DNA from: Deltaproteobacteria bacterium
GTDB lineage: Bacteria > Myxococcota_A > Polyangia > Nannocystales > Nannocystaceae
Length of the DNA: 64,000 bases
Direction of reading: 5' to 3'
NCBI GenBank assembly: GCA_016709225.1
Contig: JADJEE010000012.1
Span: forward strand, 2,771,501-2,835,500
Shown piece after piece: positions 41,815 to 50,732 of this stretch (position 1 is the stretch's first letter; the number at the start of each line of letters is the position of its first letter). Made by a program: the position numbers and the translations under genes. Under the pieces are notes generated by a model that saw only the letters and a program-made list of their open reading frames with translations, made no database searches and was not told the DNA's origin.

Positions 41815-44751
41815 ATGAGCGCGCATCCCGTCACCCGCCGCATCTTCGCCGAGGAGCTCGTGCGGCTGCGACGGGCCGACGAGCAGCAGCGTTGGGTCGC
41901 GTCGCAGCGCGCCGGTCGCATCGATCCGAACCCGCACCAGATCGACGCGGTGATCTTCGCGCTGCAGCGGCTGCCGCAGGGCGGCTGCATCCTGGCCGAC
42001 GAGGTCGGCCTCGGCAAGACCATCGAGGCCGGGCTGGTGATCGCCCAGCGCCGCGCCGAGGGCAGCGGGCGCATCCTGCTCATCACGCCCAAGCCGCTGG
42101 TGGGCCAGTGGCGCCACGAGCTGTACACCCTGTTCGGCATCGAGGCGCGCGAGGTCACCGGCAGCGACGAGCGCTTCGATGATGCCGTGGTCTATCTCGT
42201 CGGTCGCGAGTGGGCCGGCAGCGAGCGCGGCTCGGAGCTGTTGCGGGCGGCGGCGCGCTTCGACCTGGTGGTGATCGACGAGGCCCACGAGATCTTCGCG
42301 GGCATCTACAAGCGCTTCGATCGCCACGGCCACATGAAGGACGGCGCGAATCAGGCCACGCTCGCGCACCGCGTGCGACGGGCGATCGCGGGCTCGCCGG
42401 TGTTGTTGCTGACGGCGACGCCGATCCAGAACTCGCTCACCGAGCTGTGGGGCCTGGCACAGTACGTCGAGCCCACCGGCGCGCTATTCGGCGACCTCGG
42501 CACCTTCCGCGCGATCTTCTGCGCGGGTGACGACCGCACCCTGCGCGAGGGCCAGGACGACGAGCTGCGCCGGCGCATCGGCGAGGTGTGCCAACGAACC
42601 CTGCGGCGTCAGGCGCAGGAGTTCATGAAGCAGCCGTTCATGCAGCGGCGCGCCAAGCTGTTCGGCTACACCATGACGGCGGCCGAGCGCTCACTGTACG
42701 ACGACGTCACGGCGTATCTGCTCGATCCCAAGACCTGTGCGTTCCGGGGCGGGCACCGACGGCTGCTCATCATCGGCTTCCACCGCCGCATGGCATCGTC
42801 GCAACGGGCACTGGCGGCCAGCCTCGGCAACGTCGCGTTGCGGCTCGAGGGCCAGCTGCGCGGGGTCTTCGGCGACGGCGACACCGTCGACATGTTCGCC
42901 GGTGATCTCGAGCAGAGCGACGTCGACGACACCGACAGCGACGAAGGCCCCCCGCCCGAGGCCGCGCGCATCGCCGCCGAGCTGGCGCGCGTGCGCGACT
43001 TCATTGCGCGCGCCGATGCCATCGGCATCGACAGCAAGGCGCGTCAGCTGGTCCACGCGGTGCGGCTGGTGCAGCAGCGCTTCGCCGAGGGCTCGGGCAC
43101 CGGCAAGCTGGTCATCTTCACCGAGTCGCTCGCGACGCAGGCGTACCTGCGGGAGGTCCTGATCGCGCAGGGGGTCGCGGCCGACGACGACATCACGCTC
43201 TTCGCCGGCACCAACGAGGGGCCGCGCGCCCGTGCGGCGCTCGAGCGCTGGCAACGAGAGGTCGGCGAGGCCATGCCGGCCTACGGTCGCCCGAGCGCGA
43301 CGGTCGCGACGCGGCTGGCGTTGGTGCACGAGTTCCAGACCCGCTCGAGCGTCTTCATCTCGACCGAAGCCGGTGCCAAGGGGCTCAACCTGCAGTTCTG
43401 CGACACGGTGGTGAACTACGATCTGCCGTGGAATCCCCAGCGCATCGAGCAGCGCATCGGTCGCTGCCATCGCTACGGCCAGCGGCACGACGTCACGGTG
43501 GTCAACCTCCTGGCCACCGACAACGAGGCCGAGCGGCTGGTGTTCGACATCCTGTCGCGCAAGCTCGACCTGTTCGGCACCGTGCTCGACGCCTCCGACG
43601 TGATCCTCCACGAGCCCGGCGCGCGCGCCCCCGAGACCCTCGCGAGCGTGGTCGGTGCCGAGCTCGAGATGCACCTGCGTCGCATCTACGAGCGTGCGCG
43701 CACCCTCGACGAGCTGACCGCCGAGGTCGAGGCCCTGCGCGAGCGCATGGGTGACGCACGACAGGCCTTCGAGGCCACCTACCGCCGCACCGCGGGCCTC
43801 ATCGAGTCGCGCTTCGACGAGAGCGTGCGACATGCCTTCCGCACCATCGAGCGCGACCTCGCCGGCGGACTGGCCAGCTTCGACCGCGCACTCGCGGGCG
43901 TCATCGAGCGCTACCTCGTCGCGATCGAGGCTGGCTTCGCGCGCACCGAGGTGGAGGGGCGCAGCGTGTTCGAGATCGACGCGTGCTCGCGTCTGCCGGC
44001 GGTGCTGCAGGGCGGCGCACGGGTGATCGTCGGCGAGCCGATCGTGCCCGGCGACGACGCGCTGCACCTGGGCCATCCGCTGGTGCACGCCGCGGTCGCC
44101 GAGGCCCGCAGCGCCACGCGCGAGCCGCAGCAGTGGGTGCGACTGGCCACGCGCCCGCCCGAGTTCGACGCGCCCACGCGCGGCCGTCTGGTGGTGCTGC
44201 GACTGCATCAGCAAGGCTTCGAGCCGGTGGTCGAGATCCTCGCGGTCGCGGTCCTCGAGCCCGAGGGCACGCCGCTGTCGGCGGCGCAGCTGCGCGCGCT
44301 GCTCGGCGCCGAGCTGCTCGACGACCCCGAGCGCCGAAACGGTGAGCTCGACCCCCGCGATCTCGACGACGCCATCGATACCGCGCTGTTCTTGACCGTC
44401 GCGGGCATCGAGCAGCACGAACGCAAGCACTTCGACGACGTCGTCACTCGCATCGATCGCTGCATCGACGATCGCATCGTCGTGCAGCAGCGGCGCGCCG
44501 ACGAGCTCGAGCAGCAGCTGGAGGCCGCCCGCCGCCGCCGCGACGGCGCGGCCGGTGCCGACGCGCGCGCCCGGGCCGAGCGCGCGGTCGTCGACGCCGA
44601 GCACGAGCTCGAGCGCGTCGAGACAGCCATCGCGCGGCTCGCAGCGCGCGATGACGACGACTGGCGCGCGTGGATGCACCAGGCCCACGAGCGTCGCTAC
44701 ACTCCCGCCAAGACCGAGCGCATCCTCGAGGTGGAGTTCCGCATCCCATGA
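41815..44751 (+). CDS. SNF2/RapA-type DEAH helicase-like ATPase (first gene of SbcCD-like operon)
   Basis: 978 residues. Motifs in order: Walker A LADEVGLGKTIEAG (about 60-73), Ia ILLITPKPLVGQW, II VVIDEAHE (DEAH at 155-158), III LLTATPIQNS (about 199-208), IV GKLVIFTES, V EAGAKGLNLQFCDTVVNYDLPWNP (about 518-541) and VI RIEQRIGRCHRYGQ (about 543-556). This is the RapA/HepA-type SNF2 motor. The C-terminal third holds long charged helices, with a coiled coil at about 900-945 (VVQQRRADELEQQLEAARRR). Earlier in-frame ATGs at 41674 give an unlikely Pro/Arg-rich extension. Its stop overlaps the next start (ATGA). It should translocate on DNA and could feed the nuclease pair. Confidence 0.88.
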   Translation: MSAHPVTRRIFAEELVRLRRADEQQRWVASQRAGRIDPNPHQIDAVIFALQRLPQGGCILADEVGLGKTIEAGLVIAQRRAEGSGRILLITPKPLVGQWRHELYTLFGIEAREVTGSDERFDDAVVYLVGREWAGSERGSELLRAAARFDLVVIDEAHEIFAGIYKRFDRHGHMKDGANQATLAHRVRRAIAGSPVLLLTATPIQNSLTELWGLAQYVEPTGALFGDLGTFRAIFCAGDDRTLREGQDDELRRRIGEVCQRTLRRQAQEFMKQPFMQRRAKLFGYTMTAAERSLYDDVTAYLLDPKTCAFRGGHRRLLIIGFHRRMASSQRALAASLGNVALRLEGQLRGVFGDGDTVDMFAGDLEQSDVDDTDSDEGPPPEAARIAAELARVRDFIARADAIGIDSKARQLVHAVRLVQQRFAEGSGTGKLVIFTESLATQAYLREVLIAQGVAADDDITLFAGTNEGPRARAALERWQREVGEAMPAYGRPSATVATRLALVHEFQTRSSVFISTEAGAKGLNLQFCDTVVNYDLPWNPQRIEQRIGRCHRYGQRHDVTVVNLLATDNEAERLVFDILSRKLDLFGTVLDASDVILHEPGARAPETLASVVGAELEMHLRRIYERARTLDELTAEVEALRERMGDARQAFEATYRRTAGLIESRFDESVRHAFRTIERDLAGGLASFDRALAGVIERYLVAIEAGFARTEVEGRSVFEIDACSRLPAVLQGGARVIVGEPIVPGDDALHLGHPLVHAAVAEARSATREPQQWVRLATRPPEFDAPTRGRLVVLRLHQQGFEPVVEILAVAVLEPEGTPLSAAQLRALLGAELLDDPERRNGELDPRDLDDAIDTALFLTVAGIEQHERKHFDDVVTRIDRCIDDRIVVQQRRADELEQQLEAARRRRDGAAGADARARAERAVVDAEHELERVETAIARLAARDDDDWRAWMHQAHERRYTPAKTERILEVEFRIP

Positions 44752-45968
44752 GCGACGACGAGCCGGTCCCCGCGGCGTCGCTCGCCGCCGATCCATCGAT
44801 GGCCACGAAGATCCTCCATACCGCCGACTGGCACCTGGGCATGCGCTTCCTCGGCTTCGGCGAGGCCGCGCGCACCGAGCTCACGCGGCAACGGCTCGCG
44901 ACCGTGCGCCGCATCCTCGGTGTCGCGGAGCGCTACGGCGTCCACGCGGTGGTGGTCGCGGGCGACGTGTTCGATGGCCCCGAGCCGGGCGAGACCTGGT
45001 GGCGACCGCTCGCCGATCTGCTGCAGGAGCAGCGCTGGAGCGCGCGGCCGTTGGTGTTCTTGCCGGGCAACCACGACCCGCTCACGGCGACCTCGGTGTG
45101 GCGCAACCGCGCCTTCCTCGAGGCGCTGCCGTCGTGGGTGCACGTGGTCGATCGCGACGACTGGTCGCTGTCGCTGGGCGACGACGCGGTGATCCACGCC
45201 TCGCCTTGTCGCCGCGCCGCTGGCCAGCTCGATCTCACCGGCAAGCTGCCCGCGCGTGAGCCCGGCGACGAGCGCGTGCGCATCGCGATGCTGCATGGCC
45301 AGACCACCGGCTTCGCCGGCAACGCGCCGCACTTCCACATCGCGGCCGACACCGCGACGCGACTGGGCTTCGACTACGTCGCGCTCGGTGATACCCACGC
45401 CCTGCGTCGGCACCCACCCGAGCACGCGCCGATGATCTACCCCGGTGCGCCCGAGCCGTGTCGCTTCGGCGAGACCGAGGCCGGCAACGTCGCGGTGGTG
45501 CTGCTGCCACGGCGTCGCACCACGCCGATCGTGCAGATCGAGCCGGTCGGGCACTTCCGCTGGGAGCAGCGCGAGGTCACCACGCTGGAGGCGCTACAGG
45601 CCCTGCACAGCGAAGATCACCGCAACACGGTGATGCGGCTGGTCGTACGGATGCGCGTGGCCGCGGCCCAACACGCGATCGTCGAGGGCCTGCTGCGCGA
45701 GCTGGAGAGCAGCGATGCCCGCGGCGGGCGGGTCGGCATCCTCACGGTCGATCGCAGCGAGCTGATGCTCGACACCCGCAACCTCATGCTCGAGCTCGAA
45801 GATCTGCCCGAGCAGGTGCGGGAGACCGCGCGTCGCCTGCAGGCGATCATCGACGGCGGTGGTGATCGCGAGCGCGCCGAGCTGGCCGAGCGCGCGCTCG
45901 TGCACCTGTACGGGCTGGCCCGCGAGCAGGTCGCGACCCGCAGCCCGAGTGCGGAGCCGAGCCCGTGA
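44748..45968 (+). CDS. SbcD/Mre11-like metallophosphoesterase nuclease
   Basis: 406 residues (Met18, ATG at 44799, is an alternative start without extension). Phosphoesterase motifs: KILHTADWHLG (D27, H29), VVAGDVFD (D73), LPGNHD (N108, H109), MLHGQT (H183) and YVALGDTH (H217, Asp instead of the usual Gly-His spacing GHxH). All seven metal and catalytic positions expected of Mre11/SbcD are thus accounted for, with GDTH replacing GHxH. A C-terminal capping part (about 290-400) is helical. It overlaps both neighbours (ATGA and GTGA). With the ATPase it should form an SbcCD-type nuclease complex acting on DNA ends or hairpins. Confidence 0.87.
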   Translation: MSDDEPVPAASLAADPSMATKILHTADWHLGMRFLGFGEAARTELTRQRLATVRRILGVAERYGVHAVVVAGDVFDGPEPGETWWRPLADLLQEQRWSARPLVFLPGNHDPLTATSVWRNRAFLEALPSWVHVVDRDDWSLSLGDDAVIHASPCRRAAGQLDLTGKLPAREPGDERVRIAMLHGQTTGFAGNAPHFHIAADTATRLGFDYVALGDTHALRRHPPEHAPMIYPGAPEPCRFGETEAGNVAVVLLPRRRTTPIVQIEPVGHFRWEQREVTTLEALQALHSEDHRNTVMRLVVRMRVAAAQHAIVEGLLRELESSDARGGRVGILTVDRSELMLDTRNLMLELEDLPEQVRETARRLQAIIDGGGDRERAELAERALVHLYGLAREQVATRSPSAEPSP

Positions 45969-48900
45969 AGCTGGCGCGACTCGAGGTCCACGCCTTCAAG
46001 TGCGTTGCCTCGGCGCGGCTCGAGCTGGGGCCGGGGCTGAACGTGTTGTATGGGCCCAACGACCTCGGCAAGACCTCGCTGGCCGATGCCGTGCGCGCGG
46101 TGTTGTTGCTGCCGTCGAGCTCGGCGCAGCGCAGCGACTTCGAATCGTGGCAGCTGGTTGCCTCGCCCCACGTGCGGCTGTGGTTCGAGCACCGCGAACG
46201 CCACTGGCGCGTCGACAAGACCTGGGGCGAGGGCAGCCGTGCCGCTGCGCTGCTCGAGGTCTCGAACGACGGCGCGGTGTGGTCGAAGAGCGAGGCCGGT
46301 CGCGCCGTGGATGCCGAGCTGCGCAAGATGTTGAGCTGGGGCGTGCGCGAGCCCGGCGGCAAGGGGGCCCCGAAGGGCCTGCCGAGCTCGTTCATCACCA
46401 CCGCGCTGCTCGGCGCCAGCTCGCGCGCCGAGGAGCTGTTCGCGGCCGACCTCGGCAAGGACACCGACACCGCCGGACGCGAGCGACTGACCGAGGCGCT
46501 GCAATCGTTCGCCGAGGATCCCGTGTTCAAGCACATGCTCACCACCGCGCAGGGCAAGGTCGAGCAGGTCAAGGATGCCCGCGGCAACTGGCGTCGCGGC
46601 CGGGGATCGCCGCTGGGTCGCATCGGCGACGAGATCCGCGAGCTGCAGCGCGAGCTGGCCGACTCGACCGAGAGTGCCGAGCACGGCGAGGCGGTCGAGC
46701 AGGCGGCCGCGCGTCACCGCGAGCGTCGCACCGAGCTGTTGCAGCAGCTCGAGCGCGACCGAGCAGCGCTCGACCAGCTGCAGCGTGCGTGGCAGGCGGC
46801 CGCCCACGCGCGCGAGGTGGTCGCGGCCCACGACCGTGCACATGCGGCGTGGCGGGTTGCCCACGACGAGCGCGAACGCGTCGATGCGCTCGCCGGCGAG
46901 CTGACGCAGCTCCGCACGCAGGTGCAGGCGGCGAACGAGGCCGCCGATGCCGCGGTGGTTGCGACCTCCGAGGCACGCGCGCGGCTGCAGGCTGCGCTCG
47001 CGGCCAGGCAGGCCGCGCAGGGTGAGGGCGAAGCCGGCGCGCGTGAACGCCACGCCGCGCTCGAGCACCGCATCGCGACGATGGCCTCGGCGCACGAACG
47101 GCTCGAGACCCGCCAGGATCGCCTTCGCGAGGTGCGGGCACAGCAGGACGCCGCCGCCGCGCAGGCGCAACAGGCGAGCGCCGCGATTGCCACGGCGGGG
47201 GCCCGACAGCGGGCCTCGCAGGCCGCAGCGGCTGCGCTGGCGCCGATGGAGCAGATGCTGGCGCGGCACGATCGTGCGCTCGCGGTCGCGCGGTGGCGCG
47301 AGGCGCAGGCCGAGGTCGCGCAGCAGCAGCAGCGCGCCGCCGAGGAGGCGCAGCTGCGCGCGCGTGCGCAGACCCAGCGCCAGCAGGTGGCCGATGCGCT
47401 CGCGCAGCTCGATCGTCGGGGCTTGCCCGACGCGGCCACGCTCGAGCAACTCCGCACGCTCGAGGCGGGGCTGCAGCGCGCCCGTGATCGTGCGGCGGTC
47501 GGCTTCGCCGTCGCGTTCGCGCTGCCCCGCGACGCGGCGGTCACGATCGACGACGCCGCGACCCGCTCGCTTCGCGAGGGTGACGTCGCGGCCACGCGGA
47601 CGATGACGATCGCGCTGGCCGAAGGCGGCACCCTCACGATCGCGGCCGGCTCGAGCGCGCTGCGAGACGAAGTGGTCGCCGCCGAGCAGGCCTGGCAGCG
47701 TGACGGCGCACCGGTGTTGGCGCAGCTGGCGATGCCCGACACCGCCGCGCTGCAGCAGGCGCTCGAGCACGATCGCAGCGAGCGTGCGCGCCTGCAGCTG
47801 TCGTTGGCCGAGGCCAGCGCGCTCGAGCGCGAGGCCGAGCACCTCGTCGTCGACGCGCAGCGCCAGGCGCAGAGCCAGGCGCGACGGGATGCACTCGCCG
47901 CCGTGCTCGCGGGTCGTGGCGGCCCTGCGCGCGACGACGAGTTCGCGAGCTCGGTGGCCGAGCTGCTCGAGCAACAGGCGCAGCAGCTCGCCGAGGTCGA
48001 GCGCCAGCGCGAGGCCGTGCGCGAGGCCGAGGCCGCGCGGGCGCTGGCGGTGGAGCGGGCCGAGGTCGCGCGACGCGACGCCGAGCTCGCGCAGGCGCGC
48101 GTCCTCGACCTGCTCGCACAGCTGGGGCTGTCGGCCGGCACCGACCTCGGTGCGACGCTCGCGGAACTCGATGACGAGCTCTCGGGCCTGCGCCACGAGC
48201 TGGCCGCGCTCGAGCGTGAGCGCGATGCGGCGCGTGCCTCCGACGACGCTCGCCACGCGGCGCTCGCGGAGCAGTTGCAGCAAGCCGAGCACGCGCAGCA
48301 AGGCGCGCTCGCCCGCGAGCAGGCCGCGCTCGCCCACGCCAGCGAGCTGCGCGAGCGGGCCGCTGCGCTCGGGGCTCGGCTCGAGGATGCGCGGCAACGT
48401 ACCGCTGCGGTCGATCTCGAGGGCCTGCAGCGCGCCGCCGCCGATGCGATCGTGGCACGCGACGCGCTGCCGCCGATCGAGCCCGTGACCGAGTCGCTGC
48501 TCGAGCACGCACGCGCGCGTCTCGAGGCCACCGCGCAGGCCCTGACCGAGGTGACCGCGGAGCTGCAGAAGGCCGAGGGCAGCCTCGAGCAGCTCGGTGG
48601 TGCGGGCCTTCGCGAGCGAGCCGAAGAGGCCCAGCAAGCGCTCGTCCGCGCGACCCAGAGCGAGCGCGAGCTGCAGCGGGACTACGACGCGTGGCAGCTG
48701 CTGCGCGACACCCTGCGCACGGTCGAGGCCGAGCAGGGGCAGCACCTCGGCAACGCGCTCGCCGGGGCGGTCGAGCAGCGGCTGCGACGGCTGACCGAGG
48801 GCCGCTACGCCCGCCTCGAGCTCGATCGCGATCTGCGGGCCGAGGGCCTGCGCGTCGCCGGCAGTGCGCGCGCCTTCGAGGTGCTGTCGGCGGGCCTGCG

Positions 48901-49189
48901 CGAGCAGCTCGCGACCCTGGTTCGCGTGGCGATCGCGGAGCACCTGCGGCAGGTCGTCGTGCTCGACGACCACCTCGCGCAGACCGATCCGCAGCGCGTC
49001 GACTTCTTCCGGGATCTGTTGCGCGAGGTCGCGCAGCGGGTGCAGATCCTCGTGCTGACCTGCCGGCCGCTCGATTACCTCGACGCGCGCGAGCTGCCCG
49101 AGGCCGGCACCGCGATCCGCGACAGCGAGGACGGGCGCGTACGAGCGATCGACCTGTCGCGGGTCATCGCCCGCGTGGCCGCCGATTGA
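45965..49189 (+). CDS. SbcC/Rad50-like SMC-type ATPase without zinc hook
   Basis: 1074 residues from GTG at 45965. N-terminal Walker A YGPNDLGKTS (30-38). Long coiled-coil arms (about 200-480 and 570-930). C-terminal ABC signature LSAGLREQ (974-981) in place of LSGGxxxQ, and Walker B VVVLDDH (D1001, D1002). Between the arms (about 500-560) is a short beta-type insert (TMTIALAEGGTLTIAAGSSAL) instead of a CxxC zinc hook; no CxxC pair exists in the arms. This arrangement recalls YhaN-type ATPases. Last gene of the operon with helicase and nuclease; the combination suggests an ATP-driven DNA processing machine. Confidence 0.87.
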   Translation: MKLARLEVHAFKCVASARLELGPGLNVLYGPNDLGKTSLADAVRAVLLLPSSSAQRSDFESWQLVASPHVRLWFEHRERHWRVDKTWGEGSRAAALLEVSNDGAVWSKSEAGRAVDAELRKMLSWGVREPGGKGAPKGLPSSFITTALLGASSRAEELFAADLGKDTDTAGRERLTEALQSFAEDPVFKHMLTTAQGKVEQVKDARGNWRRGRGSPLGRIGDEIRELQRELADSTESAEHGEAVEQAAARHRERRTELLQQLERDRAALDQLQRAWQAAAHAREVVAAHDRAHAAWRVAHDERERVDALAGELTQLRTQVQAANEAADAAVVATSEARARLQAALAARQAAQGEGEAGARERHAALEHRIATMASAHERLETRQDRLREVRAQQDAAAAQAQQASAAIATAGARQRASQAAAAALAPMEQMLARHDRALAVARWREAQAEVAQQQQRAAEEAQLRARAQTQRQQVADALAQLDRRGLPDAATLEQLRTLEAGLQRARDRAAVGFAVAFALPRDAAVTIDDAATRSLREGDVAATRTMTIALAEGGTLTIAAGSSALRDEVVAAEQAWQRDGAPVLAQLAMPDTAALQQALEHDRSERARLQLSLAEASALEREAEHLVVDAQRQAQSQARRDALAAVLAGRGGPARDDEFASSVAELLEQQAQQLAEVERQREAVREAEAARALAVERAEVARRDAELAQARVLDLLAQLGLSAGTDLGATLAELDDELSGLRHELAALERERDAARASDDARHAALAEQLQQAEHAQQGALAREQAALAHASELRERAAALGARLEDARQRTAAVDLEGLQRAAADAIVARDALPPIEPVTESLLEHARARLEATAQALTEVTAELQKAEGSLEQLGGAGLRERAEEAQQALVRATQSERELQRDYDAWQLLRDTLRTVEAEQGQHLGNALAGAVEQRLRRLTEGRYARLELDRDLRAEGLRVAGSARAFEVLSAGLREQLATLVRVAIAEHLRQVVVLDDHLAQTDPQRVDFFRDLLREVAQRVQILVLTCRPLDYLDARELPEAGTAIRDSEDGRVRAIDLSRVIARVAAD

Positions 49190-49219
49190 TCGCCGACCGC
49201 GGGCGGGACCGCACCGCCG

Positions 49220-49507
49220 TCAACGCAGCGGCCGCCGCACGAGTAGGTAGGCGAGCGGCGCGATCGAGCCCAGCGCGACCGTGCCGAGCACGAACGGCCA
49301 AGGATTCATGCCGCGTCGCCGCGCGTCGGGCACCAGCTGCGTGGTCACCAGGCCGAGTGCGATGATGAGGTCGAGGAACATCTGCATGCCCCACGGCTCG
49401 CGCCATGCCAGCGTCAGGAAGCCGAAGTAGCCCTGCGCAGCGATGACCCACGTCGAGTAGGCGAAGAAGGCGACCAACAACAGGGTGAGCGGCAGCTTGT
49501 TGCGCAT
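49220..49507 (-). CDS. DUF2834 small membrane protein
   Basis: 95 residues from ATG at 49507. Three membrane segments: LPLTLLLVAFFAYSTWVIAA, MQMFLDLIIALGLVTTQLV and PFVLGTVALGSIAPLAYLLV, with a basic end. The pattern REPWGMQMFLDLIIAL and the loop PDARRRGMNPWPF is the DUF2834 signature. Function unknown. It ends close to the ATPase gene (convergent, 30 bases) and is divergent from the XRE regulator. Confidence 0.8.
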   Translation of the reverse strand: MRNKLPLTLLLVAFFAYSTWVIAAQGYFGFLTLAWREPWGMQMFLDLIIALGLVTTQLVPDARRRGMNPWPFVLGTVALGSIAPLAYLLVRRPLR

Positions 49508-49559
49508 GGGGTTCGGGCTCCGTCCGAGGCGCAGCATGGAGCGGTGACGAGCCCGCGGC

Positions 49560-49588
49560 CATGACGTCGGAGGTCATGTCGAGCGACA
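49560..49588. promoter_or_regulatory. Inverted repeats in the XRE/DUF2834 divergent intergenic region
   Basis: CATGAC (49560-49565) and GTCATG (49573-49578) form a 6-bp inverted repeat with a 7-bp spacer. It abuts TGTCG-AG-CGACA (49577-49588). Positioned 26-54 bases before the XRE regulator, they are good operator candidates for autoregulation and control of the DUF2834 gene. Confidence 0.4.
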
Positions 49589-49613
49589 TCGAGTCGGAGT
49601 ACCTTCGACCTCG

Positions 49614-50429
49614 ATGCAGGGCGATCGCGACGGTGTCGGTGGGCTGGTCCGGCAGTGGCGACAGCTGCGGGGGCTGTCGCAGCTGGCGCTGGCCGATCGC
49701 GCGGAGGTCTCGACCCGTCACCTCAGCTTCGTCGAGACCGGCAAGTCGTCACCCAGCCGCGAGATGGTGCTGGTGCTGGCCTCGGCGCTCGAGGTGCCCC
49801 TGCGTGAGCGCAACCGATGGCTGCTGGCGGCCGGCTTCGCGCCGGTCTATCGCGAGCGCGATTTCGCGGCGCCGGAGATGGGCGAGCTACGCCGCGTGCT
49901 CGAGCTGGTGCTCGCACAGCACGAGCCGTTCCCGGCGTTGGTGGTCGATCGTCGGTGGCAGGTGCTCATGGCCAATCGCGGTGCGATGCGAGTGCTGCTC
50001 ACCTTCGCGGGCGATGCCGACGTGCTGGCCAAGAGTCACGGCAACGGCATGCACGCCATCTTCCGCCCCGATGGGCTGCGGCACGCGATCGTGAATTGGC
50101 AGGAGGTCGCGTCGACGGTGCTGCATCGGTTGCGGCGCGAGGCCTTCGACGACCCCTCGCCCGACGGCGTCGCTGCGCTGCTGGCCGAGCTCGAGCGGTA
50201 TGGCCCGTGGCCCGGCCCCCGCGACGACGACCCCGACGAGCCACGCCTGCTCATCCCCGTGCACCTGCGCAGGGGTTCACTCGAGCTGCGGTTCGTCACC
50301 ACCATCGCGTCGATGGGCACCCCGGTGGATCTCACGGCCCACGAGCTACGCATCGAGACGTACTACCCGCTCGACGAGCAGACGCGGGCGTGGGCCCACG
50401 CTGCGACTTCGCTCGCGTCGCCCAGCTGA
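49614..50429 (+). CDS. XRE-family transcriptional regulator with MmyB-like ligand domain
   Basis: 271 residues. The N-terminal helix-turn-helix is LVRQWRQLRGLSQLALADRAEVSTRHLSFVETGKS (about 11-45). The rest matches the MmyB-like domain, a PAS-like domain found in XRE regulators: ERNRWLLAAGFAPVYRERDF, FPALVVDRRWQVLMANRGAM, LLIPVHLRRGSLELRFVTTI, MGTPVDLTAHELRIETYYP. Such proteins sense a small fatty-acid-like ligand. It probably regulates itself and the divergent DUF2834 gene. Confidence 0.9.
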   Translation: MQGDRDGVGGLVRQWRQLRGLSQLALADRAEVSTRHLSFVETGKSSPSREMVLVLASALEVPLRERNRWLLAAGFAPVYRERDFAAPEMGELRRVLELVLAQHEPFPALVVDRRWQVLMANRGAMRVLLTFAGDADVLAKSHGNGMHAIFRPDGLRHAIVNWQEVASTVLHRLRREAFDDPSPDGVAALLAELERYGPWPGPRDDDPDEPRLLIPVHLRRGSLELRFVTTIASMGTPVDLTAHELRIETYYPLDEQTRAWAHAATSLASPS

Positions 50430-50732
50430 CGTGGGGTTTGGCGCGCGTCCCTGACATGCGTGTCATATCGCCGGCTGCGCCGCGATCGGAGCAATCACCC
50501 TCGCGGGGTCTGTGCCCACGGGTCCACCCGGCGGCGGCCGAGTGCTCCGACACACCGCGAAATGCTGGTCGCAGCCGCTACCAAGTCGTGCCCGCGCGGA
50601 TCGTTGCGCACGCGCAACTCGAGCGCTGCGAGTCCACGCGCCGTGGCAGATGTTGCAATCGTGCGACCGCGCACGCACACTCCCCAGCGTTCTTCGCCTG
50701 CGATGGCGAGGCCCACGATTCAAGGACCAACC
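50430..50732. other. Intergenic stretch without a visible gene
   Basis: 303 bases between the XRE gene and a lipoprotein gene. No frame looks like protein. It has a TGACA-N4-TGTCA inverted repeat 22 bases after the XRE stop and should hold the promoter of the lipoprotein; AAGGA precedes that ATG. Nothing else is discernible. Confidence 0.5.
50452..50465. promoter_or_regulatory. TGACA-N4-TGTCA inverted repeat
   Basis: 14 bases with 5-bp perfect arms just downstream of the XRE regulator stop. The half-site shares the TGAC/GTCA core with the inverted repeat upstream of the XRE gene, so it may be a second operator of the same regulator. Short enough to be chance. Confidence 0.3.

Noticed and set aside
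45617..48973. 1118-residue open frame on the minus strand
   Set aside because: It is antisense to the SbcC-like gene and composed of Arg/Gln/Leu/His-rich low-complexity sequence without domains; a GC-skew shadow.
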